A stretch of 64,000 nt of DNA from positions 1 through 64,000 of the forward strand of contig CAZKQW010000012.1 in the NCBI GenBank assembly GCA_964555055.1, read 5' to 3'. Below, piece after piece: positions 50,588-59,785 of the stretch. Both the position numbers and the translations under genes were made by a program. Positions within the stretch are counted from its first letter, which is position 1. Each line of letters begins with the position of its first letter. Below the pieces are notes generated by a model. It ran no database searches and was not told the origin of the DNA. It was given only the letters and a program-made list of their open reading frames with translations. The stretch comes from GCA-016699445 sp964555055 (lineage in GTDB: Bacteria; UBA10199; JACPAL01; GCA-016699445).

Positions 50588-51853
50588 TTATTTTAGAAAT
50601 CCTAACAGTTCCGCTTTGGTGATCAAATAATCCCTGCGGATCTCCAGATAACGTCGCTGTTGATCCAACACTCTCTGTGAAACCATCAGAATTTCGGGAG
50701 AGCTTTTCACGCCACGACGATATTCTTCTGTGCTCAGAGATAAATAATCCCTTGTTCTCTTTAAATTAGCCTCCATCGTATGAAGAAGATCGTGACGCAC
50801 GCGAAGTTCGTGTTGGTACTTGGTTATTTTAACGCCCACCTCCCGCTTTTTCTGCGACGCTTCATGTTCATAAGCCACCGCTTGGTGAGCCAAAGACTTC
50901 TTTTGGGCATTTCCATAAAGTCCGTCGAAGAAATTTAAGGATAGCCTCACACCTCCGACCGCTTCCTCCCTTGCCCCTAGTGAGAATCTCTCTCTTTCGC
51001 GAAAAGGATAAAGAGCATAGCTTCCATAGATATCCAAAGAAGGAGTCCACCATCGTGCCGCCTGCTTGGATTGTAGCGCCAGAATAGAACCTTTCTTCTT
51101 CAAAGCCTGAACGTCATAATGGCCTTCGGAATCAGGAGACTCTCCTAGAAGTTCCGCATCATGGCCATGATGATCCGACTGGAAAGATTCATTTACTCGA
51201 AGCTCGGAACCTTCCGGAACTCCCAAAACAGCGGCCAGCTCTTGTAGAGAGTGCTCGTAATCCTCTTGGGATAAGACTTCCTCGGCCTCCAACTGATGAC
51301 GATACATTTCAAAATCCAATCGATCGGAATCGGTCGTGAGTCCTGCGCTAATTCTTTGTTTCACCGATTCCGCATCCTTTCGGCTCTGCGCTAAGGCTTT
51401 ATCGAGGATATTCAGATAGCCTTTATGAAAAAGAACTTGGGCATAAAGGGAACGAGCGTGGACAAGTGTCGTACGGTAGCGTTGATCAAGGCTCGTTTCG
51501 GAGAGCTTCACTTGCTCCTTCCTGATTTTCTCCTCCAATAAGTCTTTGCCGCTCCGAAACACATTGATAGTGCCTTCGACATCGCCGACGGGTTGAGTCA
51601 TCCGTTCAAAATTACCCGTCTTGAAAGTCTCTCCTCCCCCAGAAGCCTTGATTTGGGGGAGGAAAGACCGCTCCAGATGATTCGTTTGGTCTTTAGCCGC
51701 TTTCAAGTGGAAATCGCCGGCCATGACAGACCCATTCTGCTTCCGGACCAATTGAGGAATGTCTTCGAATCCTACGGTCACGACGTCCGCCCAAGAAAAG
51801 GTCGGCCAAACCAGAAAGATCAGGAATAAAAAAAGAAAGATTTTGTTTTTCAT
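50588..51853 (-). CDS. Outer-membrane efflux channel, TolC family (second cluster)
   Basis: 421 residues; signal peptide 1-22. Two OEP repeats with heptad helices (LLEEKIRKEQVKLSE; EVLSQEDYEHSLQELAAVLG) and the closing SLSTEEYRRGVKSSPEILMVSQRVLD block. A His-rich loop (QSDHHGHDAELLG near residue 225) is unusual for TolC and may bind metal. It lies 4 bases after the small periplasmic protein gene, which itself overlaps the RND pump gene. Confidence 0.87.
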   Translation of the reverse strand: MKNKIFLFLFLIFLVWPTFSWADVVTVGFEDIPQLVRKQNGSVMAGDFHLKAAKDQTNHLERSFLPQIKASGGGETFKTGNFERMTQPVGDVEGTINVFRSGKDLLEEKIRKEQVKLSETSLDQRYRTTLVHARSLYAQVLFHKGYLNILDKALAQSRKDAESVKQRISAGLTTDSDRLDFEMYRHQLEAEEVLSQEDYEHSLQELAAVLGVPEGSELRVNESFQSDHHGHDAELLGESPDSEGHYDVQALKKKGSILALQSKQAARWWTPSLDIYGSYALYPFRERERFSLGAREEAVGGVRLSLNFFDGLYGNAQKKSLAHQAVAYEHEASQKKREVGVKITKYQHELRVRHDLLHTMEANLKRTRDYLSLSTEEYRRGVKSSPEILMVSQRVLDQQRRYLEIRRDYLITKAELLGFLK

Positions 51854-51857
51854 GGGA

Positions 51858-52304
51858 TCAATCCAAGTTATCGAAAGCCGTCAGCAGCTCCCGGTCTTTA
51901 TCTTTAAATACGACATCGAAGTCGTAAGGTTTTTTGGTCGGTAATGTGGTCTTGCCGATGAAGTTATTGCCTTCCGCCTTCAAGTCGACTGCTTGAGTCC
52001 CTTTCGCAAACGAGAAAGTTCCGCGCGCATTCTTTCCGAAATTATCCAAGGCAAGTGATTTCATCTTAGCATCATAAAGGTACACGCGAACGGTGCCATC
52101 CTCGCCTCGAACCAATTCGGCCTTATAAAAAAGCGGGGCTTTAGTTCCTTTATCGGCGTCTTTAAAAGCGACTACCGGCGACACCACGCCTCCGTAAGTA
52201 CCGACATCGGCCAACTTCGGGCCATGCCCTTCGTCGTGGGCAGCCGCGGATAAAGGCATCGCCAGCACGGCAACAAGCGTCATTATTTTTTTCAGTGCGT
52301 TCAT
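51858..52304 (-). CDS. Periplasmic protein in the adaptor slot of the second RND cluster
   Basis: 148 residues: signal peptide 1-22 and a mature N-terminus starting HDEGHGPKLAD, His-rich. The rest is beta-strand rich (VRVYLYDAKMKSLAL; FDVVFKDKDREL) and may form a single beta sandwich. It overlaps the RND gene by 4 bases and precedes the TolC gene by 4, exactly where a CusB-like adaptor is expected, but it is far too short and has no coiled coil. It may be a metallochaperone (CusF-like role) or adaptor fragment; I do not recognise the family. Confidence 0.65.
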   Translation of the reverse strand: MNALKKIMTLVAVLAMPLSAAAHDEGHGPKLADVGTYGGVVSPVVAFKDADKGTKAPLFYKAELVRGEDGTVRVYLYDAKMKSLALDNFGKNARGTFSFAKGTQAVDLKAEGNNFIGKTTLPTKKPYDFDVVFKDKDRELLTAFDNLD

Positions 52305-55300
52305 AAAATATCTCCTTGTTTTGAGTATTGATCTTTCGTGGATGAGACCATTCTCTCCACGGACTTTCTTCCGAATTTATAAAATACGGCGGGCGTAACT
52401 AAGATGTCTAAGAGGGTCGATGAGATCAGTCCTCCGATAATCACGACGGCGACCGGATAAAGGATTTCTTTCCCGGGCTCTCCCTTAGATAAGGCAATGG
52501 GAATCAGGGCGAGAATGGCCGCTAAGGCGGTCATCAAGACAGGCACAAGACGCTCTAGAGAACCTCGAATCACCATCTCGGAAGAGAAGGTCTCGCCCTC
52601 CTCTTTTACGAGATGAAGATAATGGCTGATCATCATGATACCGTTCCGGGAAGCGATTCCGCACAAGGTAATGAAGGCGATCAGTGTGGCAACGGAGAGC
52701 ACCCTTTCCGTCATATAGATTGCTAAGACACTCCCGATAAGAGCGAGAGGGATATTAATCATGACTTGTAGGGCGATAGGTACGGAACGGAAATGGAAAT
52801 ATAGGATGGAAAAGATGCCCACGAGGGACAAAAGACCTAAGAACAAGATTTGCTGAGAGGCTTGTTGTTGGCTCTCGAATTGTCCTCCATATTTGATGAA
52901 ATAACCCGAAGGCAGTTTCACTTTTTCGTCGATTTTAGCCTGGATCTCGCCGACCAGGCTGCCCAAATCACGTCCTTTAGAATTAGCCGATATGACGATT
53001 CGCCGCATCATATCCTCACGGTTGATCATATTCGGACCCGTGCCCGAATAGACTTGAGCTACTTCCTCAAGCTTCACTAGCTCACCAGTCGGCAATGTTT
53101 TAATAGGCGTCATTTTGATGGAATCGGCGCTAGCCCTAGATTCGTCGTCCAAGCGGAGAAAAATATCGTACATCTTTTGCTTCTCCAAAAAGCGAGAGAC
53201 TTGAGCTCCATTCAAAGCGATTTCCAGATCTTCCGCCAGAAGACCGGCACCCATGCCTTTTTGGGCTGCGGCTTCTCGATCAATGGAGATTTTCAATTGA
53301 GGAATGAGGACCAACGGTTCTGTCTGCAGATCAACAAGGCCTTGTATTTCACCGAGCGCGGAAAAAGTTTCTCCGGCTAGGCGCCTCAGTTCCGTCAGAT
53401 CAGGCCCAAAAACCTTGATCGCGATTTGAGCGCGCACACCGGATAAAAGATGATCGAGTCGATGGCTGATGGGCTGACCGACATTCACACCCAAATCGCC
53501 TACTTGTAGGATCTTATTTCGGATCTCCTCCAAAACGACCGGACGATCCCGACCTTCTTCCTTAAAGTCGACATCAATCTCATGCCAATGCACACCCTCG
53601 GCATGCTCGTCCAGTTCTGCGCGGCCTGTTCTGCGGATGGTGGACTTCACTTCTGGAACGGAAAGAATGGCTTCCTCCACTTTTTTGCCTAGAGCATCGG
53701 AGGTTATGAGCGAGATTCCCGGACCTGCAGCCACCCCAATCGTCGCCGTACCTTCATTGAAAGCCGGCAGGAAGTTTTTTCCCATGGAAGGAATCAAGGC
53801 TAAAGAGGCCAGCAGCAGAAGACTGCAACCGACCAAAATACGATAAGGGTGAAAAAGCGTCTTGGAGAGGAGAGCGCGAACTTTTTTCTTTAAAAACCGG
53901 ACAATCGCGCCGTCTTCCTTCTCGACAACTCGGGAACGAGGGAGGAAATAATAACATAAGACCGGTGTTACGGTGAGCGAGACCAATAACGAGGCGATCA
54001 ATGAAATAATGTAGGAAACTCCTAAGGGTGTGAAAAGTCTCCCTTCGATTCCACTCAAGGCAAAAAGTGGAATGAAGACCAAGACAACAATGATCGTCGA
54101 GAACACGATCGAATTTCTGATTTCGGAGGAAGCCTTATAAATGACCGATAAGACGGGTTCCGGTTGAGGGAGTTGCCGATTCTCTCGCAATCTTCGAAAA
54201 ACGTTTTCTACATCCACGACGGCGTCATCGACTAATTCCCCGATCGCGATCGCCAATCCTCCCAGCGTCATCGTATTGACCGAGAGGCCGACGAACTTAA
54301 AAACGATGGCGGTCAGCACAAAGGAGAGCGGAATGGCCATCAGCGTAATCGCGGTGGTCCGAAAATTCATGAGAAACAGGAAGAGGACGATGGCCACCAT
54401 GATAGCGCCATCTCTCAAGGCGTGTTCGACGTTCTTAATGGACGTTTCGATGAAACGCGATTGCTTGAAAAGGTCCCCTTCAATGCGGACACCTGTAGGA
54501 AGGGTCTTTTGAATTTCCTTCAATTCCGCATCGATCTTGCGCGTCAAATCTACCGTATTGGCGCCTGGTTGCTTTTGGACCGTCATGATAACCGCGTGCT
54601 CAGCGTTGATACTTCCTTCGCCACGTTTCGCCTTCGGGCCTATCTTCACCTCAGCCACGTCTTTCACCAATACCGGTCGACCCAAGTGCATCCCCACAAA
54701 TGAATTTTCGATATCCTCTAGCGACTGAACGCGGCCTAAAGGCCGGATCAAAAACTCCTTCTGATCCATATCGATGAAACCGCCCGTCGTATTTTCGCTC
54801 ATTTCCAGAAGGGTTTGCTTGAGTTGCTCGAGAGAAATGCCGGAGAATTGGAGCTTCCGACTGGAGACGAGGATTTGATACTGCTTTACTTCCCCGCCCA
54901 TCACGATCACTTGGCTAATACCAGGAATCGTCATGAGCCTGGGGCGAACCGTCCAATCCGCCAAGGATCTCAGTTCCATGGTCGAGGTTTTCTCAGTACC
55001 CTCATCGTTCCCATGGGAGTTTGTTAGACCCACGAATTGGATCTCTCCCATAATGGAAGTGACGGGAGCCAAGCTCGGCGTCATCTCGGGGGGAAGTCGG
55101 ACTAGCTGCAAGCGTTCGGCAACCAGCTGACGATTGCGAAAAACATCAGTTCCCCAATCAAATTCTAAATGGATGATCGAGATGCCTATGCCACTCGAAG
55201 ACCGGACGCGAACGGAACCCGGCGTCCCATTCAGGACGGACTCGATAGGAAGCGTCACTAACGTTTCCACCTCATCAGGAGCCAATCCATGGGCTTCGGT

Positions 55301-55450
55301 AAGGATGGTCACCACGGGTCTATTCAAGTCGGGGAAAACATCGACTGGAAGCGTCGTAATAACCCATCCACCATAGCCTAAGGTAGCCAAAGCCAAGACA
55401 AGGATGCTCAAACGGTGGTTGAGCGCGTACTTTAAAACAGCATTAATCAT
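52301..55450 (-). CDS. Heavy-metal RND efflux pump (second, CusA-related class)
   Basis: 1049 residues, 12 spans. The span-4 motif reads GLAIAIGELVDDAVVDVEN, which differs from CzcA-type DFG motifs and is nearer to the CusA/SilA layout with an acidic addition. Start block VLALATLGYGGW then LPVDVFPDLNRPVVTI; later GIASRNGIMMISHY. Specificity may be Cu/Ag or unknown. The operon order RND, small protein, TolC, DUF3147 is the reverse of the czc cluster and runs on the other strand. Confidence 0.9.
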   Translation of the reverse strand: MINAVLKYALNHRLSILVLALATLGYGGWVITTLPVDVFPDLNRPVVTILTEAHGLAPDEVETLVTLPIESVLNGTPGSVRVRSSSGIGISIIHLEFDWGTDVFRNRQLVAERLQLVRLPPEMTPSLAPVTSIMGEIQFVGLTNSHGNDEGTEKTSTMELRSLADWTVRPRLMTIPGISQVIVMGGEVKQYQILVSSRKLQFSGISLEQLKQTLLEMSENTTGGFIDMDQKEFLIRPLGRVQSLEDIENSFVGMHLGRPVLVKDVAEVKIGPKAKRGEGSINAEHAVIMTVQKQPGANTVDLTRKIDAELKEIQKTLPTGVRIEGDLFKQSRFIETSIKNVEHALRDGAIMVAIVLFLFLMNFRTTAITLMAIPLSFVLTAIVFKFVGLSVNTMTLGGLAIAIGELVDDAVVDVENVFRRLRENRQLPQPEPVLSVIYKASSEIRNSIVFSTIIVVLVFIPLFALSGIEGRLFTPLGVSYIISLIASLLVSLTVTPVLCYYFLPRSRVVEKEDGAIVRFLKKKVRALLSKTLFHPYRILVGCSLLLLASLALIPSMGKNFLPAFNEGTATIGVAAGPGISLITSDALGKKVEEAILSVPEVKSTIRRTGRAELDEHAEGVHWHEIDVDFKEEGRDRPVVLEEIRNKILQVGDLGVNVGQPISHRLDHLLSGVRAQIAIKVFGPDLTELRRLAGETFSALGEIQGLVDLQTEPLVLIPQLKISIDREAAAQKGMGAGLLAEDLEIALNGAQVSRFLEKQKMYDIFLRLDDESRASADSIKMTPIKTLPTGELVKLEEVAQVYSGTGPNMINREDMMRRIVISANSKGRDLGSLVGEIQAKIDEKVKLPSGYFIKYGGQFESQQQASQQILFLGLLSLVGIFSILYFHFRSVPIALQVMINIPLALIGSVLAIYMTERVLSVATLIAFITLCGIASRNGIMMISHYLHLVKEEGETFSSEMVIRGSLERLVPVLMTALAAILALIPIALSKGEPGKEILYPVAVVIIGGLISSTLLDILVTPAVFYKFGRKSVERMVSSTKDQYSKQGDIL

Positions 55451-55501
55451 ATGGGTCCTTCTGATGGGGACATCGTTCTGGGGAACTGAAGAAAAAAGGG
55501 A

Positions 55502-55942
55502 TTACGACAAAGGCGGGGCTTTGTTGGGCTGGGCGCTAAAAATATTTTCGGAGAAGAAATCTCCTGGAGGAGCGCGACCTAAAGAAGGCTGACAGGATAC
55601 TTGAAGCGAAGGTAAAGCATAGGGAAGATTAACGGTTTCTAGATAAACGAGTACTTTTCCACAAACATGCGAATGTGAGGCCTGGGAAAGAACAGGCTGA
55701 TCTGGCAAAAACCGATGGGTGTGATGAGCTTCACCTTCATGATCCTTTAGGTCTTGAGTCCATTCAAAAGAATGCGATGAAGAAGATCCATCATCATGAT
55801 GATGGGAATGACTATGAGCAATTCCTCTTTCGTGGATTTCCTTATGAAGAGAGCTTTCGGTATTGAGCCCGGAAAGAAATAGTAGTGATAGAATCAAAAA
55901 AGATGATAAAACTCTTATCTTTCGCTGTTTCTTGAGAGCCAC
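55502..55942 (-). CDS. His-rich small exported protein before the second RND gene
   Basis: 146 residues starting with GTG. Basic N-terminus and a hydrophobic segment (about 11-26), then HSHSHHHDDGSSSSHS and HEGEAHHTHR clusters that can bind metals, a CGKVLVYLE stretch and a Pro-rich tail. A perfect TTGACA at 55972-55977 (complement strand) lies upstream. It sits 51 bases before the RND gene and is probably co-transcribed. It resembles CzcI-type leaders in layout only. Confidence 0.6.
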   Translation of the reverse strand: MALKKQRKIRVLSSFLILSLLFLSGLNTESSLHKEIHERGIAHSHSHHHDDGSSSSHSFEWTQDLKDHEGEAHHTHRFLPDQPVLSQASHSHVCGKVLVYLETVNLPYALPSLQVSCQPSLGRAPPGDFFSENIFSAQPNKAPPLS

Positions 55943-56029
55943 TTAAGGAAAGTATGTTCATTGGGCTGTATTGTCAAAATAAAACACCCATCATTCAGAA
56001 CACGCTACAGAGTTTCTCTGGTAAAGTGA

Positions 56030-58393
56030 TTAAATTTTCACCCGATTCAAACGAAGCGCATTCACGATTACTGAAACAGAGCTCAAACTCATTGCAGCGG
56101 CCGCGATCATTGGACTTAAGAGAATACCAAAGATGGGATAGAGAGCACCTGCCGCGATAGGAATTCCAAGTGCATTATAGATGAATGCGAAAAAGAGGTT
56201 CTGCTTGATGTTAACTAGTGTCGCTCGGCTTAAATGACGGGCACGAACAATTCCTGTTAGATCCCCTTTGACTAGAGTCACTCCAGCGCTTTCCATGGCG
56301 ACGTCGGTCCCCGTCCCCATGGCGATGCCTACTTGAGCTTGGGCTAAAGCCGGAGCATCGTTGATGCCATCACCCGCCATAGCCACAATGTGTCCTTGGC
56401 TTTGCAAGTCCTTAACCTTTTCCGCTTTTTGATGAGGCAAAACCTCGGCGATGACTTCATCAATCTGAAGCTTACTGGCGACGGCTTTGGCGGTAGCTAG
56501 GCTATCACCGGTTAGCATAATGACTTTCATGCCTTCCGCATGCAGATTCTGAATCGCCTGTGGAGTAGACTCCTTGATGGGATCAGCGACGCCGACAATA
56601 CCTGCAAGTTTGGAGTCAACGGCTACGAGCATGACCGTTTGACCCTCTGAGCGGAGAGCCTCCACGCGGGACAAAGCGGGAGCGATCTCCACCTTAAGAT
56701 CTTCCATGAGCTTCTTATTCCCTAGAGCCACTTTCATCTGATTAACCTCACCCCGTACGCCTTTACCCGTCAAAGATTCGAAGTTTTGAACGGATTCTAG
56801 CGTGATCTTACGATCCTCAGCCCCATGCACAATAGCCTCAGCTAAGGGGTGTTCACTGGACCGCTCCAAGCTGGCCGCTATTTTCAATAATTCGGATTCC
56901 CCAATATCTAAGACATCGGAATAAGTTTCTAAGCTCACTAATTTTGGTTTTCCTAAAGTCAAAGTTCCCGTTTTATCGACGATAAGAACGTCCACTTTTC
57001 TTAAGGTCTCGATGGCTTCGGCGTTCTTGAAAAGAACTCCGAATCTCGCGCCTTTGCCTGTCGCCACCATAATGGACATGGGCGTGGCCAAACCTAATGC
57101 GCAAGGACAAGCAATGATAAGCACGGCCACGGCATTGACGATGGCATGGGATAAGCGCGGATCTGGGCCCACGAGAGCCCAAAGGATAAAGGTAACGATA
57201 CTGGTGATGACGACAGCAGGGACGAAGTAAGAAGATACCTGATCCACCAGCCTCTGAATGGGGGCTCGGCTTCGTTGCGCCTCGGACACCATACGGATGA
57301 TTTGAGACAAAAGGGTTTCCGCACCGACTTTCTCAGCGATCATCACAAGAGCTCCGGTTCCGTTCACCGTAGCGCCGATCAGATGATCGCCTCTTTTTTT
57401 CTCTACGGGAATCGGCTCACCCGTGATCATAGATTCATCCACGCTACTCATGCCTTCTAATACCTTGCCATCCACGGGAATTTTCTCTCCGGGGCGAATG
57501 CGGAGTTTGTCTCCTTTCTGCACCTGGTCTAAAGGAATGTCCTCTTCATTGTCGTTCCCTCGACCGTCCTCTCGAATTCTCCGTGCTGTCTTGGGCGACA
57601 GGCCTAAGAGGGCCTTAATGGCAGCGCCCGTTCGGCTACGCGCCTTGAGTTCCAAAACTTGTCCCAATAGGACCAAGGTGATGATGACGGCAGCCGCCTC
57701 AAAATAGCTGGGGATCATACCCATACTATCGCGAAAAGAAGACGGGAAAATTCCCGGGAGGAATACCGCCACGAGACTATAGAGATAAGCGACACCCACT
57801 CCCAACGCGATCAGAGTGAACATGTTCAGGTTTCGCGTGAGGATAGACCGCCAACCTCGTATAAAAAAAGGTGCTCCACCCCAAACAACGACGGGCGTCG
57901 CTAAGGCCAAATTCAACCATTCAAGGGAACGAACCGAAATCCACTTTGTGAAAAAATGCGGGGAGGCCATGCCGACCATCACGACAACGACTAACGGTAT
58001 ACTCAAAAAAAGACTGACCCAAAACCGCCTGGACATGATCTTAAGCTCGGCATTTGATGTATCGGATTCTTCTAGCGTAACCATCTCCGGTTCCAAAGCC
58101 ATGCCGCACTTTGGACAAGATCCGGGGCCTTTTTGTCGAATCTCGGGATGCATCGGGCACGTGTAAATCGCATCGCCATGGGATTTTACGGGTGCTTTTA
58201 CTTCGTCTTTCTTGAGGAAGGACTGAGGATCCGATTGGAAACGAGTCAAGCAATACTCGGAGCAGAAGTAATAGGTTTGCCCTTTGTAGGCTGTATGGCC
58301 AGCAGCCTCCTGAGAGGTGACGGTCATTTCACAGACTGGATCCTTCAAAACCTCACTGCCTTTTGATGGCGAGGAGTCGTGATGATGATTCAT
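56030..58393 (-). CDS. copA: Cu+/Ag+-exporting P1B-type ATPase (CopA-like) with YHS and heavy-metal binding domains
   Basis: 787 residues. The N-terminus has a YHS domain (DPVCEMTV, then YYFCSEYCLTRF, residues 15-60) and a heavy-metal-binding domain (YTCPMHPEI, CPKCGMALEP, 73-105) in place of the usual CxxC MTA domains. Eight spans with the CPC ion motif (IIACPCALGLATP), TGEPIPVEKK, phosphorylation site DKTGTLTLGKP, the HP dipeptide (SSEHPLAEAIV) and GDGINDAPAL. It is the class that pumps monovalent copper or silver to the periplasm. It starts 10 bases after the DUF305 gene. Confidence 0.93.
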   Translation of the reverse strand: MNHHHDSSPSKGSEVLKDPVCEMTVTSQEAAGHTAYKGQTYYFCSEYCLTRFQSDPQSFLKKDEVKAPVKSHGDAIYTCPMHPEIRQKGPGSCPKCGMALEPEMVTLEESDTSNAELKIMSRRFWVSLFLSIPLVVVVMVGMASPHFFTKWISVRSLEWLNLALATPVVVWGGAPFFIRGWRSILTRNLNMFTLIALGVGVAYLYSLVAVFLPGIFPSSFRDSMGMIPSYFEAAAVIITLVLLGQVLELKARSRTGAAIKALLGLSPKTARRIREDGRGNDNEEDIPLDQVQKGDKLRIRPGEKIPVDGKVLEGMSSVDESMITGEPIPVEKKRGDHLIGATVNGTGALVMIAEKVGAETLLSQIIRMVSEAQRSRAPIQRLVDQVSSYFVPAVVITSIVTFILWALVGPDPRLSHAIVNAVAVLIIACPCALGLATPMSIMVATGKGARFGVLFKNAEAIETLRKVDVLIVDKTGTLTLGKPKLVSLETYSDVLDIGESELLKIAASLERSSEHPLAEAIVHGAEDRKITLESVQNFESLTGKGVRGEVNQMKVALGNKKLMEDLKVEIAPALSRVEALRSEGQTVMLVAVDSKLAGIVGVADPIKESTPQAIQNLHAEGMKVIMLTGDSLATAKAVASKLQIDEVIAEVLPHQKAEKVKDLQSQGHIVAMAGDGINDAPALAQAQVGIAMGTGTDVAMESAGVTLVKGDLTGIVRARHLSRATLVNIKQNLFFAFIYNALGIPIAAGALYPIFGILLSPMIAAAAMSLSSVSVIVNALRLNRVKI

Positions 58394-58403
58394 AAGCTGC
58401 CCC

Positions 58404-58862
58404 TCAACGAGTTTTTAATTTCATTTTCATAAAATCGATCTCGGATTGCTGGCCGGAAACGATGGACCGGCATAATTCCTTGATCTCAGGATCTTCTATA
58501 TTCGTATTTTTACACATGAGGATGGCAGCTCCGTGATGCGGTATCATGGATCTAAGAAAATCATTGTCCGAAATGGCCACTTGTTTTCGTGTAAACATGA
58601 AAAATAAAGCCAGGGCCACAAGGCTGAAACTTATCACAACGATTTTAGCCTTGTGGCCGTGATACATGGAGCTCATGACCATCACTTCTATGATCACCAT
58701 CGCAGCTGTCATAACGGCGGCCATGTAGAATTGATTAAAATTCGGATAAACATTGTCGATGGTATCCACCATCACATACATGAGCCCATACATTGCGACG
58801 AATGACAGGGCCGCCATGAGGCCCAACTTGGTCCACATTCCATGAGTTTGTGAATGTTTCAT
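58404..58862 (-). CDS. DUF305 domain membrane protein
   Basis: 152 residues. Three spans (about 13-32, 42-62, 73-90) are followed by a DUF305 core: FLRSMIPHHGAAILMCKN with the conserved MIPHH, then LCRSIVSGQQSEIDFMK. DUF305 proteins are ferritin-like helical and often occur with copper resistance genes. It lies 12 bases after the lipoprotein gene and 10 before copA. Confidence 0.85.
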   Translation of the reverse strand: MKHSQTHGMWTKLGLMAALSFVAMYGLMYVMVDTIDNVYPNFNQFYMAAVMTAAMVIIEVMVMSSMYHGHKAKIVVISFSLVALALFFMFTRKQVAISDNDFLRSMIPHHGAAILMCKNTNIEDPEIKELCRSIVSGQQSEIDFMKMKLKTR

Positions 58863-58874
58863 ATTTTCTCCTTT

Positions 58875-59258
58875 TTACAATCCATGAAACCTCAAAATAC
58901 TATCCGGATCCTTTTGGAATTGCTTTGGAAACATGTTCTGACACATGGCGCAGCAATAATTGAACTCGAACGTTTTCCCCTTATATCGAGAGTCATTCCC
59001 TTCGTAAGCGACTTGACCTTTAAAAAGACCCAGGCCTTTCTCATCCATGGGTCCCCGAGAAACGGCACAAAGCCTGTTATTTACCTTAATGAGATTTCCT
59101 TCGATGGTCGGTATCGCTTTCTCCCCTTGAATCCCAATCATCGGGGGTAGAGATGGCTGGGGCTGGGAGGATTGACTTTCAGTAGGCTTAGATCGGGTGC
59201 AAGAAGCCAAACCTAAGGATAATGTTAAAAGACCTATAATTATGAGATGGTTTTTCAC
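58875..59258 (-). CDS. Small lipoprotein with a Cys-rich YHS/TRASH-like end
   Basis: 127 residues with a lipobox (LGLASC, Cys20), a Ser/Pro-rich linker, then a small domain with Cys63 in NNRLCAVSRGPM and a C-terminal YCCAMCQNMFPKQFQKDP block that resembles the second half of YHS/TRASH metal-binding domains. It likely sits on a membrane facing the periplasm and may bind copper (inference). It is co-oriented with copA and the haem-binding-domain gene. Confidence 0.65.
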   Translation of the reverse strand: MKNHLIIIGLLTLSLGLASCTRSKPTESQSSQPQPSLPPMIGIQGEKAIPTIEGNLIKVNNRLCAVSRGPMDEKGLGLFKGQVAYEGNDSRYKGKTFEFNYCCAMCQNMFPKQFQKDPDSILRFHGL

Positions 59259-59270
59259 GATAACCTCCTT

Positions 59271-59771
59271 TTATTCGTTTGAATTTATTTTTTGACGACT
59301 CTCTGTAATCCATTTCAAAACTTTTTCTCTTTCTTGCTTTGAAAGTCCCGATCCCCAATGCATGATCCGGTAGCGGAATGGCGGCATTGTCTTTTTTTCC
59401 GTAACTTCCTGTATGGCATCCAAATCCTTCTCGGGGGAACCATGACCCTGGAAAGGAAAATCATTGGTCATATCCAGATGCTTTTTTGCTTCCGTAATAT
59501 CGTCGTCGATGAGTTTTTTGGCTCCAGGGAGGGCATGATACCAGGGGTATCTCGTTTGGGTGGAATGACAGTCAAAACAGGAGACTTGGAAAATCGGCTT
59601 GATGTCTCTCACGTAGTCCTGGTTGATCTTAGCTAAGATCTCTTTTTCTTGGTTTGCAGGCTCTTTTTGTTCTTCCCCAGCCTCTTCATGAGGTTGACCT
59701 TCATGGGAAATGAGAGGAGTAGAAATCAAAAATATAGAAAAGAGCGTTAGAAATAAAAAATAAGAGCGCAT
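59271..59771 (-). CDS. Haem-binding-domain protein (single CxxCH cytochrome-like)
   Basis: 166 residues: signal peptide 1-20, then an acidic linker. A domain follows with SCFDCHSTQTRYPWYH (one c-type haem site) and the MPPFRYRIMHWGSGLSKQEREKVLKWI block typical of the haem-binding domain family (PF14376-like). A His-rich start to the mature protein (SHEGQPHEE) is present. It may deliver electrons for or from the multicopper oxidase next door; this is inferred from adjacency (15 bases). Confidence 0.8.
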   Translation of the reverse strand: MRSYFLFLTLFSIFLISTPLISHEGQPHEEAGEEQKEPANQEKEILAKINQDYVRDIKPIFQVSCFDCHSTQTRYPWYHALPGAKKLIDDDITEAKKHLDMTNDFPFQGHGSPEKDLDAIQEVTEKKTMPPFRYRIMHWGSGLSKQEREKVLKWITESRQKINSNE

Positions 59772-59785
59772 GATCTCTCCTTTAG

